A stretch of DNA of 26,141 nt from a virus, in the IMG/VR virus record IMGVR_UViG_3300027710_000117, positions 1 to 26,141 of that record, one strand, 5' to 3'. Shown piece after piece: positions 7,188 through 14,820 of this stretch. The notes under the pieces are model-generated. The model ran no database searches, was not told the origin of the DNA, and was given only the letters and a program-made list of their open reading frames with translations. The first letter of the stretch is position 1, and each line of letters begins with the position of its first letter. The position numbers and the translations under genes were made by a program.

Positions 7188-7816
7188 GCTGCTAATGTTG
7201 GGTCTGTAGTGTCTGTTGATTGTGTGTCTGTCTGTGGTGGCTTACCAAAGTCAAAGTAAGTGTTTGCAATCGTAGCCACACGGTTCATGCTTGTATCGCC
7301 GGGATACAAGAACTGCCAGCTAGATTGGTTTGTCTTAACCCCGCCAAGCCTGTTCTCCAAGATGCGCCGCATTGACGAGCAAGCGATTGAGCAAGTAGCA
7401 ATGCGTGTACGCAACTCAGAATTAAAATCTTCTGTGATGGAAACACTGTTGATGATGCCTTGATAACGCTTAAAGAATTGCGTTGTAGGCGTTGTGATGA
7501 TTTGGTTGTTGGAGTCAAAGAACCCACGCCACACCTCAACAAGCGACCCTTTAATGTCGTTGCCCAAGATGATGCCAATGTTTGTTGGGTCAATACCCGT
7601 CAACGCAATGGTCATGTCATCACTGGTTGAGCGCATATCACGCTGCACATCACCTACGTTTAGCAAAGCGCCTAAATTGTTAAACGTGTTGCCGCCAACA
7701 GTAATAGGCGCTGCCGCATTACAGAATGTGTAAACAGTAGCGGCTGTGCCAACCGTCAGCTTTACAAACTCTGCGTGTCTGATTTGTGGGCCGCTAACGG
7801 CTGCTATGTCTGTCAT
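7184..7816 (-). CDS. Tail tip/baseplate hub-type protein (210 aa)
   Basis: The protein begins MTDIAAVSGPQIRHAEFVKL and contains 'IKGSLVEVWRGFFD', 'GIINSVSITED', 'RIATCSIACSSMRRILENRLGG' and 'FLYPGDTSMNRV'. The order (VWRG, a FxGxI strand, a Cys pair, then an N/S-rich loop) resembles DUF2163/lambda L-like proteins that sit between the distal tail protein and J and form the tail hub. Lambda L carries an iron-sulphur cluster; here only two close cysteines (Cys-x3-Cys) stand out, so a cluster is unlikely. It is ATGA-coupled at both ends. Confidence 0.65.
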   Translation of the reverse strand: MTDIAAVSGPQIRHAEFVKLTVGTAATVYTFCNAAAPITVGGNTFNNLGALLNVGDVQRDMRSTSDDMTIALTGIDPTNIGIILGNDIKGSLVEVWRGFFDSNNQIITTPTTQFFKRYQGIINSVSITEDFNSELRTRIATCSIACSSMRRILENRLGGVKTNQSSWQFLYPGDTSMNRVATIANTYFDFGKPPQTDTQSTDTTDPTLAA

Positions 7817-8409
7817 GTGATGTATTCCCTAAAAACAAACGCATCATCCCATTGAACAAATGCGCCATCTGTCATTGGGTTCAAAGTATATGTTGGGCAG
7901 CGTTCAGCCACAACATTAAACGTACAAGCATTGCCGATAGATACAGTTGCACCAGATACAGGAGAACCGATCAATGGCCTGTGGATGTTTACAGAAGCGC
8001 CAGCAGAGTCTGCTGTGATTTTGTAGGTATAGCCACCCACCATAATGAAATCACCCGCTTTAAACGTCCCGTTAGAGGTCAGGGCAAGCGTTTGTGTGTT
8101 GGCTGTAGGTGTGCCGTTTAATGTTGCAGTGGTAGCCGTGCCAAGCGTTTTGGTAAACCAATCCAAGTTGTCATTGTTAAACGTAATCGTTTCGGGCAGT
8201 TGACGGTCTTTGTTGTCAATGGCTTGAATAATGTCGCGCACTTGTGGGTAATACAAGTAGTTGTGTGGCGTGACAGTAAACACCCAAGGCACTGCTGTGA
8301 GGTACTGAGCAACAGTAATGTAACCAGACCTAGCGACTTGCTGACCAACCATTCTGCGGTTGTTTACCGTCATGGACTGCTGAATATTGAACACAGTTTG
8401 GAATGACAT
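7813..8409 (-). CDS. Distal tail-type protein (198 aa)
   Basis: First gene after the tape measure, beginning MSFQTVFNIQQSMTVNNRRM. It is beta-rich, with a TLNGTPTANTQTLALTSNG segment, 'FKAGDFIMVGGYTYKIT' (a small SH3/OB-like barrel by eye) and a C-terminal 'DAFVFREYIT'. The position matches the distal tail protein/DUF2460 slot, and the 'kaGDfi...' insert is seen in several phage tip proteins. The exact family is not certain. AAGGGC is 6 bases before the ATG; the start is 3 bases after the tape measure stop. Confidence 0.6.
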   Translation of the reverse strand: MSFQTVFNIQQSMTVNNRRMVGQQVARSGYITVAQYLTAVPWVFTVTPHNYLYYPQVRDIIQAIDNKDRQLPETITFNNDNLDWFTKTLGTATTATLNGTPTANTQTLALTSNGTFKAGDFIMVGGYTYKITADSAGASVNIHRPLIGSPVSGATVSIGNACTFNVVAERCPTYTLNPMTDGAFVQWDDAFVFREYIT

Positions 8410-8411
8410 GA

Positions 8412-10487
8412 TTAAGCCCTTCGTCCGTTTGTTGCCAACTGCTTGTTAGCGTATTGGTAGCCAGCCCAAATGGTGTTGCTGCTTTCCAATAGCTTAGTCT
8501 CAAACGACTTCACATCAATGGCGTTAATGTAGTTGTTGGTTACGTTGGTTTGACCGCCCATTGCTGAACCAAGTTGGTTGTTTGGAATAACTGTTCCATT
8601 TGTTCTTGGCACAATTACTTCAGGGCCACGCTCACCAACCATGTAAGGCATCCCCGCATCAACAGGGCCACCATTAGCTCTTGCGCGAGGATTGAAGACG
8701 CTTTCAGATATGCCGCCAGTATCACTGTAGCTAGAAACAGCAGTAGCGCCAGCAAAGTTAAACATACTGCTGAACAAGCTAATCATTTGTGCGCGTAGCT
8801 GGATGCGGATCATGTCTTGGATAATGCTGCGCGTCAGGTCTTTAAACGACAGCTTGCCAGTGCTGACAAACTTGTCTAACGCACTGGTCATGTTACCTAA
8901 CAACGACTCAAAAATTTGAGCGCCGTTTTCCATTTGAGTTGGAGCAAACGCAAAAAATTCTTCTAGACGCTTGTTAAAACCTTTACTTGCGTCACCCTCT
9001 TGCATCTCACGCATCACACGGTTACGCTCCCGTGCCAACTCAATTGCTTTTTCGGCAAGTTGGTTTTGATTCTTTATGAGTTGTTCACGATCAGCCTCTA
9101 ACAAGTTTGTCTCTTGCTGGATGGCCCTAATCTTGTCTTCTTGCTGTGTGCGAATGTTAAAAATATCAATCGCCAACTGTTTGTCTTTTTCGCGCAGCAA
9201 TCTTGTTTGCTGTTCGTAATTAAAGATTGTTCGCTGACGATCAAGCGACAAAGATTCAAGCGTTTGGCGTTCTTCAAGTTGTTGATTGGTCTTAAAGTTA
9301 AGAGCAACTGTTTGATTGCGTATCTCGCCAATCTTTAGTTCGTTTTCGCGCAAACGTGTTGCTTCACGTTCAGCGTCAGCAGCCAATTGCTTCTCAAGCC
9401 TAGCAGCTTCAGCAGCCATGCGCTTGGCTTCTCTTTCAGCTTCTAACCGTGCTGCTTTGGCTTCAGGGCCTTCGCCAACCTTTGTGCCGCGCAATGGGCC
9501 GCCTTTGCCGGGAGGCGTTACAAAGTCTGATCTTCTTGTAGCCCCACCGGGGTCACCCATAATTTGTGCTTGCAGCCTATCAAGTTCAAGTCTGCGCTCA
9601 ATATTTCTTGCTTCGTATCGCTTGTTTTCTTCTTGTGCTGCTTTTATGCCTTCAGTGAATAAAATTTTTGTGCTGTTAATCGTGTGTTCAATCTCGGCAT
9701 TAATTCCCTTAAAGATAAAAATCAAATCAGTAGCCAGCACAGCTACGGTTTGAAACACAACTTTAAATGCGGAACCAAATATGTTGGACGAACCTGAAAG
9801 CGTATTGAAATATTCAATGGTTGCAAGTAATGGTGGGCCTAATTCGGTCACCAACACAACCGCCAAATCACGCGAGTGTTTTTCAAAGATGCCAACAACA
9901 TCAGCAGCATCCTGAAATGCTTTGGCTTGGGCTTCAGCAAAGACACTTGTTTCTGACAAACTTTTAGCCATGCCAACAAAGTCAACGCCCTTTGCGGCCT
10001 TGCCAAAAATCTCCATCGCCATTGCGTTACGGGTTATTGGGTCTTCAACTTGACCCAATGACTTTATAAGTTTGTTTTGCAATTCATCAATACTGAGATT
10101 GCCAACATCCTTAAGCGTAACGCCAAGCCTTGCCATTGTCTGTTGCGCTTCAAAACTACCTTCAGCAGTTTTATCCACAAAGCCAACAAAGGATGACAGC
10201 ATCTTTGCAGCGTTACCAGCTTCGCCGCCGTTGTCTTGCAATGCGTTACGCAGTTTTAAAACAGTACCAACAGCAACGTCATTTGCTTTGGCGAGATCAA
10301 CCACTTCATCGGCGTAATTTAAAGCGGCAATGCTTGCGGCTACCAATGCTGTAGCTGCAATCTTTCCTGATTTTTCCGCAGCCTCGCTAAATTGCTCTAG
10401 CTTTTTGGTTGCGCCATCAATGCCACGGACAAACTCAGCACTGTCAATGCCAAGCATTACGCCCAATCGGGCAATCATATTAGCCAT
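8412..10487 (-). CDS. Tail tape measure protein
   Basis: The 691-residue protein begins MANMIARLGVMLGIDSAEFV, then 'VRGIDGATKKLEQFSE', the usual tape-measure opening. A hydrophobic/Ala-rich helix follows (residues 40-60). A long charged coiled coil covers about residues 340-500 (LEAEREAKRMAAEAARLEKQ and similar). The C-terminal part 'FESLLGNMTSALDKFVSTGK...FKDLTRSIIQDMIRIQLRAQM' matches the lambda-family tape measure C-terminal domain. It follows the frameshifted chaperone, with an 8-base overlap (ATGGCTAA). At roughly 1.5 angstrom per residue this length predicts a tail of about 100 nm, an inference from the family rule. Confidence 0.95.
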   Translation of the reverse strand: MANMIARLGVMLGIDSAEFVRGIDGATKKLEQFSEAAEKSGKIAATALVAASIAALNYADEVVDLAKANDVAVGTVLKLRNALQDNGGEAGNAAKMLSSFVGFVDKTAEGSFEAQQTMARLGVTLKDVGNLSIDELQNKLIKSLGQVEDPITRNAMAMEIFGKAAKGVDFVGMAKSLSETSVFAEAQAKAFQDAADVVGIFEKHSRDLAVVLVTELGPPLLATIEYFNTLSGSSNIFGSAFKVVFQTVAVLATDLIFIFKGINAEIEHTINSTKILFTEGIKAAQEENKRYEARNIERRLELDRLQAQIMGDPGGATRRSDFVTPPGKGGPLRGTKVGEGPEAKAARLEAEREAKRMAAEAARLEKQLAADAEREATRLRENELKIGEIRNQTVALNFKTNQQLEERQTLESLSLDRQRTIFNYEQQTRLLREKDKQLAIDIFNIRTQQEDKIRAIQQETNLLEADREQLIKNQNQLAEKAIELARERNRVMREMQEGDASKGFNKRLEEFFAFAPTQMENGAQIFESLLGNMTSALDKFVSTGKLSFKDLTRSIIQDMIRIQLRAQMISLFSSMFNFAGATAVSSYSDTGGISESVFNPRARANGGPVDAGMPYMVGERGPEVIVPRTNGTVIPNNQLGSAMGGQTNVTNNYINAIDVKSFETKLLESSNTIWAGYQYANKQLATNGRRA

Positions 10488-11336
10488 CGTTTTTCACCTT
10501 AAACCTGTCTTTTACAAATCCCGGTGCTTGGCTTAAGTAGGCAAGCAAGCTGTTGTTTGTTGCCTCTTTTTGCGCTTCTGGCGGCAACGGAGGATAGAGG
10601 TAATCATAGGCTGAACCCGCAACATTGGCTAGTGTATAAGGTCGTGATTTTGAATCGCGAACATAGTTAAACACACCAGTTATAAGCGTTCCAAGCATTT
10701 CTATTGTCTTGTGATTTCCAATAACCCCGTCCCCGTACATTGTCTGAAGCCGCGCCATCGTTATCCCATCTAGCGCCGCAATTGATTCGGGTGTATGCCC
10801 GTTAAAGATTAAAGCTGTTTCAACTTGAGTCTTTAACGAGCCAATCAGTTTCCCCGAGTTTCCTTGTAGTTAGGACTGATAACTTCACCAATCTTTTCGC
10901 ACAACGCCAACTGAACATTCAAAGGCCACTCAGCCTCAATGTCTTCGTAAGTAATGTCGTTCAGCGTTGCGTCAGCATCTTCTGGAACAAGCAACTTGAT
11001 GTATTCAACAATCCTAGCCTCGGTCAACGCCTTGTTTCTGGCAGCTTCGCGCAACGACTTGCCTTGCACCAGCACATCGTTTTCCAAAAACTCAAAGCCA
11101 GATTCTGTGGCTTCTGGCGATTCGCGGAATTTCTGCAAAGGCTCAACAAGCAATTGATAAATGCTTTCAATCTTTGCTTCGTCAGGATTTGTTATGCGCG
11201 TGTAAATCGCGTCAGACTCTGCAACCAAAGGCACACGGACTTTAAACGTAAAGCCGCCAAGTTCAAACTTGCGAGTCAGAATTTCTCGGCGCATCTTGTC
11301 ATAAGTTGCACCAAATGCGTTGCTGAGTTTTGTCAT
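10480..11336 (-). CDS. Tail assembly chaperone G-T fusion made by -1 frameshift (285 aa)
   Basis: The upstream frame (ATG 11336) encodes 163 residues ending ...NYKETRGN-stop. Its last codons CGG GGA AAC TGA contain the canonical slippery heptamer G GGA AAC in the correct phase. Slipping back one base at AAC reads on as CTG ATT GGC..., and this frame is open with no stop through the ATG at 10758 to a TAA at 10480, adding 122 residues (ending ...FKVKNDG). This is the G/GT arrangement known from lambda and many siphoviruses, located just before the tape measure as expected. The ORF at 10480-10758 is therefore the T part, not a separate gene. The products help the tape measure recruit tail tube subunits. 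Confidence 0.9.
10845..11336 (-). CDS. Tail assembly chaperone, short (G-type) product
   Basis: This is the unshifted product of 163 residues, beginning MTKLSNAFGATYDKM. It has the features of the family: an early 'RKFELGGFTFKVRVPLVAESDAI' beta segment (short motif FTFKVRVP), then helices with 'EATESGFEFLENDVLVQGKSLREAA' and a C-terminal 'LNVQLALCEKIGEVISPNYK'. It starts with an ATGA overlap on the gp10-like gene. Most ribosomes should stop at the TGA at 10845 and a minority should frameshift, giving an excess of G over G-T. The ratio cannot be read from sequence. Confidence 0.88.
   Translation of the reverse strand: MTKLSNAFGATYDKMRREILTRKFELGGFTFKVRVPLVAESDAIYTRITNPDEAKIESIYQLLVEPLQKFRESPEATESGFEFLENDVLVQGKSLREAARNKALTEARIVEYIKLLVPEDADATLNDITYEDIEAEWPLNVQLALCEKIGEVISPNYKETRGN
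10848..10854 (-). promoter_or_regulatory. -1 ribosomal frameshift slippery heptamer GGGAAAC
   Basis: The heptamer fits X XXY YYZ (G GGA AAC) in the zero frame and directly precedes the TGA of the short product (10845-10847). A Shine-Dalgarno-like AAGGA lies at 10861-10865, six bases upstream of the heptamer, which could act as a stimulator as in dnaX. I see no strong downstream hairpin. Confidence 0.9.
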
Positions 11337-11887
11337 GTTTTTGCCCTAAATTTTGCAATGTATTTTCGTAGACCTTCAGCCAACCTGTTCACAGTTTCTT
11401 GTGATTGACTTTCTAACGCTGGTCTTAGGTATGGCTGTGCTGGCATTTTACCCGTACCAAACTCTTGAGCAATAGCCCTTGCATCGCTTTTAAAGCCCTC
11501 AAAGGACTGTGCTTGGTCTTTGGTTGCGCCTAGCTTAATCATGCGCCTTCTGGTGCGTTCTAGCCCTTTGCCTTCGCTCATGGCTCGCATCTTCTTGCCA
11601 GAGGCTGTGGTGACAGCAGCAATCACCGCATCATTGCCTGTGATGTACTTAGAACGCCTATCTTTGCTTGTGGGTCTTCTGGCTTCAACTTGCAACAGTA
11701 ATTGCAAAGCGCCTGTATCCACTGGTGAATTTTGTTGGGCCAATGCCAGCACGGGTTTCATTGCATCCCTTGCAGCAGGGATCAAGATTTTGCTACGGGC
11801 TTTTTTGTCGCCTATCTCTTGAGCGAGTTCGTCAAAGACTTTGATAACGTCACCAAGACCTTCTAGCTTAATGGTAACGCCACCCAT
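11333..11887 (-). CDS. HK97 gp10-like tail completion protein
   Basis: The 184-residue protein opens with 'MGGVTIKLEGLGDVIKVFDEL' type sequence (short motif LEGLGDVIKVFDEL), then 'LAQQNSPVDTGALQ' and 'FGTGKMPAQPYLRPALES'. These 'xPVDTGxL' and 'R/KMPAxPFLRPA' motifs are the signature of the HK97 gp10 family, which helps complete the tail or neck. It lies after the tail-tube genes and just before the chaperone gene, whereas it more often lies before the tube, so the order is somewhat rearranged. One base separates it from the upstream stop. Confidence 0.88.
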   Translation of the reverse strand: MGGVTIKLEGLGDVIKVFDELAQEIGDKKARSKILIPAARDAMKPVLALAQQNSPVDTGALQLLLQVEARRPTSKDRRSKYITGNDAVIAAVTTASGKKMRAMSEGKGLERTRRRMIKLGATKDQAQSFEGFKSDARAIAQEFGTGKMPAQPYLRPALESQSQETVNRLAEGLRKYIAKFRAKT

Positions 11888-11888
11888 G

Positions 11889-12110
11889 TCATGCTTTCGG
11901 TTTGATAATCTTTTGGTACAACTCGTTGTTTAACTCGCTAACGAAATCAACGATCTCGGTTGCTGTCAATTTGTCAGCGTGTCTAGCTGCTATTTCGTGA
12001 GCAAGGTTAATAGCAGTCAACTTCTGCTGTTGCCACCCAAACCAATTCTTTGAAGAATCGGATTGGGCTACAAGGAAGTTTAGAAGGTCGTTACTGTCTT
12101 TTACTATCAT
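11889..12110 (-). CDS. Hypothetical protein (73 aa) in the tail block
   Basis: It begins MIVKDSNDLLNFLVAQSDSS and is mostly helical and charged, with a single Trp pair (NWFGWQQQK) and no cysteines or membrane span. It follows the 68-residue gene by six bases with no strong Shine-Dalgarno, so translation probably depends on coupling. No family recognised; position suggests a tail assembly accessory protein. Confidence 0.6.
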   Translation of the reverse strand: MIVKDSNDLLNFLVAQSDSSKNWFGWQQQKLTAINLAHEIAARHADKLTATEIVDFVSELNNELYQKIIKPKA

Positions 12111-12116
12111 GTCTTG

Positions 12117-12323
12117 TTACTCTGTTGTATTGACTTCTTCAATAACCACCACAGAGGCAGTTACGTTGTACTTCTTCAGCAAAGCCAAAGCAATTGCTTC
12201 GGCTGTATCGGGTTTAGCTGTGGCTTTTGCAAGTTCATCAGCGTCAACCACCAAGCCACGGGCAACAAGTTCAATGTCGCCGTAGCTGGTCACAATTGCT
12301 TCGATTGCGTCTGAGACTTTCAT
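12117..12323 (-). CDS. Hypothetical protein (68 aa) after the tail-tube pair
   Basis: The likely start is the ATG at 12323, which overlaps the stop of tube protein 2 as TGATG. An in-frame ATG at 12377 would run 54 bases into the tube gene and is rejected. The product starts MKVSDAIEAIVTSYGDIELV and has an acidic, helix-rich composition with 'ELAKATAKPDTAEAIALALLKKY'. The function is unknown. Translational coupling to the tube gene suggests a tail assembly role. Confidence 0.65.
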   Translation of the reverse strand: MKVSDAIEAIVTSYGDIELVARGLVVDADELAKATAKPDTAEAIALALLKKYNVTASVVVIEEVNTTE

Positions 12324-12841
12324 CAGTTGTTCGACCAGCCGTACTGGTTGCCTCGCGGATGAACAGTGAATGTGCATTTAGCTTCTGCCCCCGGTTGTGC
12401 GTCAATTTGGAATTGACCCACGCGACCGTTAAAAGCGTAAGCAATGGTGTTTGCGCCTTCTACTGCTGCAACCACAAAAGTGCGATCAACAACACCAGAG
12501 TAAGCATCAGAACGAATTTGCAACAAGGCTGTATCAGCAGGGTTCCAAGCAGCCGTAATGGTCATGCTTGTAGGAGCCGCTTGCACAGGAATCTTGTCGC
12601 TTTGACGAGAGCCAGCAACACCGAAACTGGCAACCGCATCGTCCTGACCAAAGGCAGGGATTGCCTCAACAGGAACAGCAACACCAGCAGCGCCTGTACC
12701 GCCAGCAGAAGTACCAACAATGGTGGCAACTTGAGCAGACCAGACAGACAGATTAGCTGTAGTCAGGGGTGTTGGCGTAGCCGATGATTGCATAAACAGC
12801 GATGCGCTAAAACCGGGAAGAACTTTTGCAGGGATAGCCAT
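12323..12841 (-). CDS. Tail tube protein, paralogue 2
   Basis: The 172-residue protein begins MAIPAKVLPGFSASLFMQSS and ends FTVHPRGNQYGWSNN. It is a close paralogue of the protein at 12851-13345. A 48-residue block (about residues 55-102, from PVEAIPAFGQDD to WNPADT) is identical between the two. The N-terminal variable part carries an extra Gly/Ala-rich stretch (VGTSAGGTGAAG). The location between the terminator/completion proteins and the chaperone, the size and the strong expression signals (AAGGAG five bases before ATG) fit a tail tube (lambda V-like) protein. The fold itself is inferred. Confidence 0.75.
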   Translation of the reverse strand: MAIPAKVLPGFSASLFMQSSATPTPLTTANLSVWSAQVATIVGTSAGGTGAAGVAVPVEAIPAFGQDDAVASFGVAGSRQSDKIPVQAAPTSMTITAAWNPADTALLQIRSDAYSGVVDRTFVVAAVEGANTIAYAFNGRVGQFQIDAQPGAEAKCTFTVHPRGNQYGWSNN

Positions 12842-12850
12842 GATGACTCC

Positions 12851-13345
12851 TTATGCGTTGTTAGACCAACCGTATTGGTTGCCACGGGGATGGACGGTAA
12901 ATGTTGCCTTGGCTTCAGCGCCGGGAGCAGCATCAATCTGGAACTGGCCTACACGCCCGTTAAAGGCGTAATAAACGATGTTTGAACCCTCGGTAGCCGA
13001 GATGATAAAAGTGCGGTCAATCACGCCAGAATAGGCATCTGCTCGCATCAACAGCAAGTTGGTGTCAGCAGGATTCCATGCCGCAGTGATGGTCATGGAA
13101 GTTGGAGCAGCTTGAACAGGGATCTTGTCAGATTGACGCGAACCCGCTACGCCGAAACTGGCCACAGCATCATCTTGACCGAAAGCAGGGATTGCTTCCA
13201 CAGGAATGATGTTGCCGCTAACAGCAAGAGGGGCCACGCTAGCGACCAAGGACAACTGTGCAGTAGTCAAAGGAGTAGGTGTGGCTCCGGGCTGTGCGTA
13301 CAACGCTGCCGTAAAACCGGGAAGAACTTTGTTTGGTAAAGCCAT
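12851..13345 (-). CDS. Tail tube protein, paralogue 1
   Basis: The 164-residue protein begins MALPNKVLPGFTAALYAQPG. It matches its neighbour at 12323-12841 nearly end to end, including the shared terminal motif HPRGNQYGWSNN. It has AAAGGA before the ATG and lies 37 bases after the preceding gene, so it may start a strong translation unit. Despite identical protein over the core 48 residues, the DNA of the two copies differs at more than twenty positions there, all silent. It is probably the main tube subunit or one of two, but which dominates is not known. Confidence 0.75.
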   Translation of the reverse strand: MALPNKVLPGFTAALYAQPGATPTPLTTAQLSLVASVAPLAVSGNIIPVEAIPAFGQDDAVASFGVAGSRQSDKIPVQAAPTSMTITAAWNPADTNLLLMRADAYSGVIDRTFIISATEGSNIVYYAFNGRVGQFQIDAAPGAEAKATFTVHPRGNQYGWSNNA

Positions 13346-13382
13346 TTTGAGTATCCTTTAAAAGTTGAACAATTGTCTTGTC

Positions 13383-13802
13383 TTACGCCGGGATGTCAAT
13401 GGTGCAGTCTAAAAAGATCTGCCCCAATTTTTCCTCATCGTTGTAACTGTTATATAACCAATTCACATCGGCTTTTGAAATGTAAAAGCCTTCTGCGGGA
13501 CTGCCCAAGATGCCGCTATACCCGTGTAAGGCTTGCAGAATCTGATTTGAGATTGTAAAACCATCTTCAATCTGTTGAGTGAAAATAGAAATCTGAAACA
13601 CAGGACGATCAATGCCTTTGTTGCTTTGCTGTGTACCCGTATAAACAGGCTGATGCACGTTACGCAGCATCCAAGTAATGAACTTTGGCTGTGTAGCAAA
13701 GTTACGGTTGAAAGCCGCATACACAGGCACTGGCGTAACAATGCTAGCCAGTTGGTACTGGATGGCTTTACCGTAAACAACAGGATTGAGTTGTGCTGCC
13801 AT
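13383..13802 (-). CDS. Tail terminator/completion-type protein (139 aa)
   Basis: The start at 13802 overlaps the upstream stop as TAATG. The product begins MAAQLNPVVYGKAIQYQLAS and contains 'PVFQISIFTQQIEDGFTISNQILQAL' (short motif ISIFTQQIEDGF) and 'IFLDCTIDIPA'. This pattern of a helix-loop and strands like 'Q.....vs.ft.....a..l...i..al' resembles DUF3168/lambda U-like tail terminator proteins that cap the tube. Position between head closure protein and tube protein supports this. Sequence support is moderate. Confidence 0.68.
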   Translation of the reverse strand: MAAQLNPVVYGKAIQYQLASIVTPVPVYAAFNRNFATQPKFITWMLRNVHQPVYTGTQQSNKGIDRPVFQISIFTQQIEDGFTISNQILQALHGYSGILGSPAEGFYISKADVNWLYNSYNDEEKLGQIFLDCTIDIPA

Positions 13803-14146
13803 TAGACCGCCGTAACTGGATCAGAACGATAGCAAAGGAAAATAATGTTCATGCGATCATCAGTTTCCCGTGCGCTGTCAATACGCCAATCTTTGCCACG
13901 CCATGTGATTGAATAGAGGTTTTGGTTATCCACTATTGCTTTCATGTTTGGCGTGTAGTTCAACGTAAAGTTGGTCATGTCTTGGTACAGACGATACTTC
14001 TCCGCAATTTTTAGACTGTTTGCAACATCCGCAACTTTTGCTCGAGTCACAAACCACAACGTCTGAGTTGTTGCGCCTTCACCAAAATCCGACTTGGTAA
14101 AAGTCAGATTGTTGATGTTGATGTTTTCAAAACGGGCGATAGACAT
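13802..14146 (-). CDS. Head closure-type protein (114 aa)
   Basis: The protein begins MSIARFENININNLTFTKSD and ends with 'ITWRGKDWRIDSARETDDRM' then 'NIIFLCYRSDPVTAV'. Short, beta-barrel-like proteins with a 'v.i.g..y.i....d.......i.l.c.r' C-terminus at this place are head closure proteins (SPP1 gp16/HK97 gp7 type) that sit below the connector. The ATG directly follows the upstream TAA. The assignment relies on size, order and these weak motifs. Confidence 0.68.
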   Translation of the reverse strand: MSIARFENININNLTFTKSDFGEGATTQTLWFVTRAKVADVANSLKIAEKYRLYQDMTNFTLNYTPNMKAIVDNQNLYSITWRGKDWRIDSARETDDRMNIIFLCYRSDPVTAV

Positions 14147-14818
14147 TTACATCACCAAAGGTTTGTAACTGCGTAAAAGCGTTGTCACGCCAAACGGAAT
14201 GTCTTTAAGCTGTACCGCTGTTGAGTTTGAACGGTTGTTATACAAGTGCGTTAGCAACAACAAACCAGCTTGCTTTATAACAGGGTAAGCAGACAAAGGG
14301 TTTGATACCGTTGTGTACAGCACATTGATTGGCGCAGTCATTACCGAATTAACGTCAGTCGGCAAATTGTTGACAATCACTTTGTTGCCAGATGGGTCGT
14401 AGTAGTAACTTGTATTTGTCAGCGCCGTAAACACTGGAGGAAAAGAATCGTTCCAGTATCCGACCGAATCAATTGTTACCCCCGGCTGATTTGGGTAAAA
14501 GTTTTGGCTGACTTCAGGCAAGTCAAGACTGATAGGAGATGCCACAAGGCTTTCAGAGCCATACCAGACGCGATAACTTACCGGGAAGATAGACATTCCC
14601 AAGTAATCCTCAATTGCTTGCCGTGTAGCCAATTCAAGACTAGACAAATAAGTGTCTTGGCTTTCGTCTTGAAACAGGTTTAGCTGTTGCGTGATTTCGT
14701 CAAGCGTCAACCACGGAGTGACACTATCACGGTCAATCTGTTCAACCTTTGCATAGTTAAACGGATTGCGCGTTTGCGCCCCAAAAGGCGCAGCGTATTG
14801 ATAGTTGTCAAGGCTCAT
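14147..14818 (-). CDS. Head-tail connector (gp6-like adaptor)
   Basis: The 223-residue protein has 'WLTLDEITQQLNLFQDESQD' then 'YLSSLELATRQAIEDYLGMSIFPVSYRVWY' (short motifs LATRQAIEDYLG). This matches the adaptor family whose N-terminal helices carry the 'Lt.dEak..L.....e.d..l..li..A...ie.ylg' pattern (HK97 gp6/phiE125 gp8 type). A late helix 'PVIKQAGLLLLTHLYNNR' is also typical. The adaptor ring binds the portal below the head. It is longer than many members because of a beta insertion at about residues 95-165. Confidence 0.85.
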   Translation of the reverse strand: MSLDNYQYAAPFGAQTRNPFNYAKVEQIDRDSVTPWLTLDEITQQLNLFQDESQDTYLSSLELATRQAIEDYLGMSIFPVSYRVWYGSESLVASPISLDLPEVSQNFYPNQPGVTIDSVGYWNDSFPPVFTALTNTSYYYDPSGNKVIVNNLPTDVNSVMTAPINVLYTTVSNPLSAYPVIKQAGLLLLTHLYNNRSNSTAVQLKDIPFGVTTLLRSYKPLVM

Positions 14819-14820
14819 GT

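Noticed and set aside
10480-10758. Separate 92-codon gene before the tape measure
   Set aside because: It is the downstream half of the frameshifted chaperone; the frame is open back to the slippery site at 10848.
12324-12377. Upstream start for the 68-residue gene (ATG 12377)
   Set aside because: It would overlap tube protein 2 by 54 bases, while ATG 12323 forms a TGATG junction.
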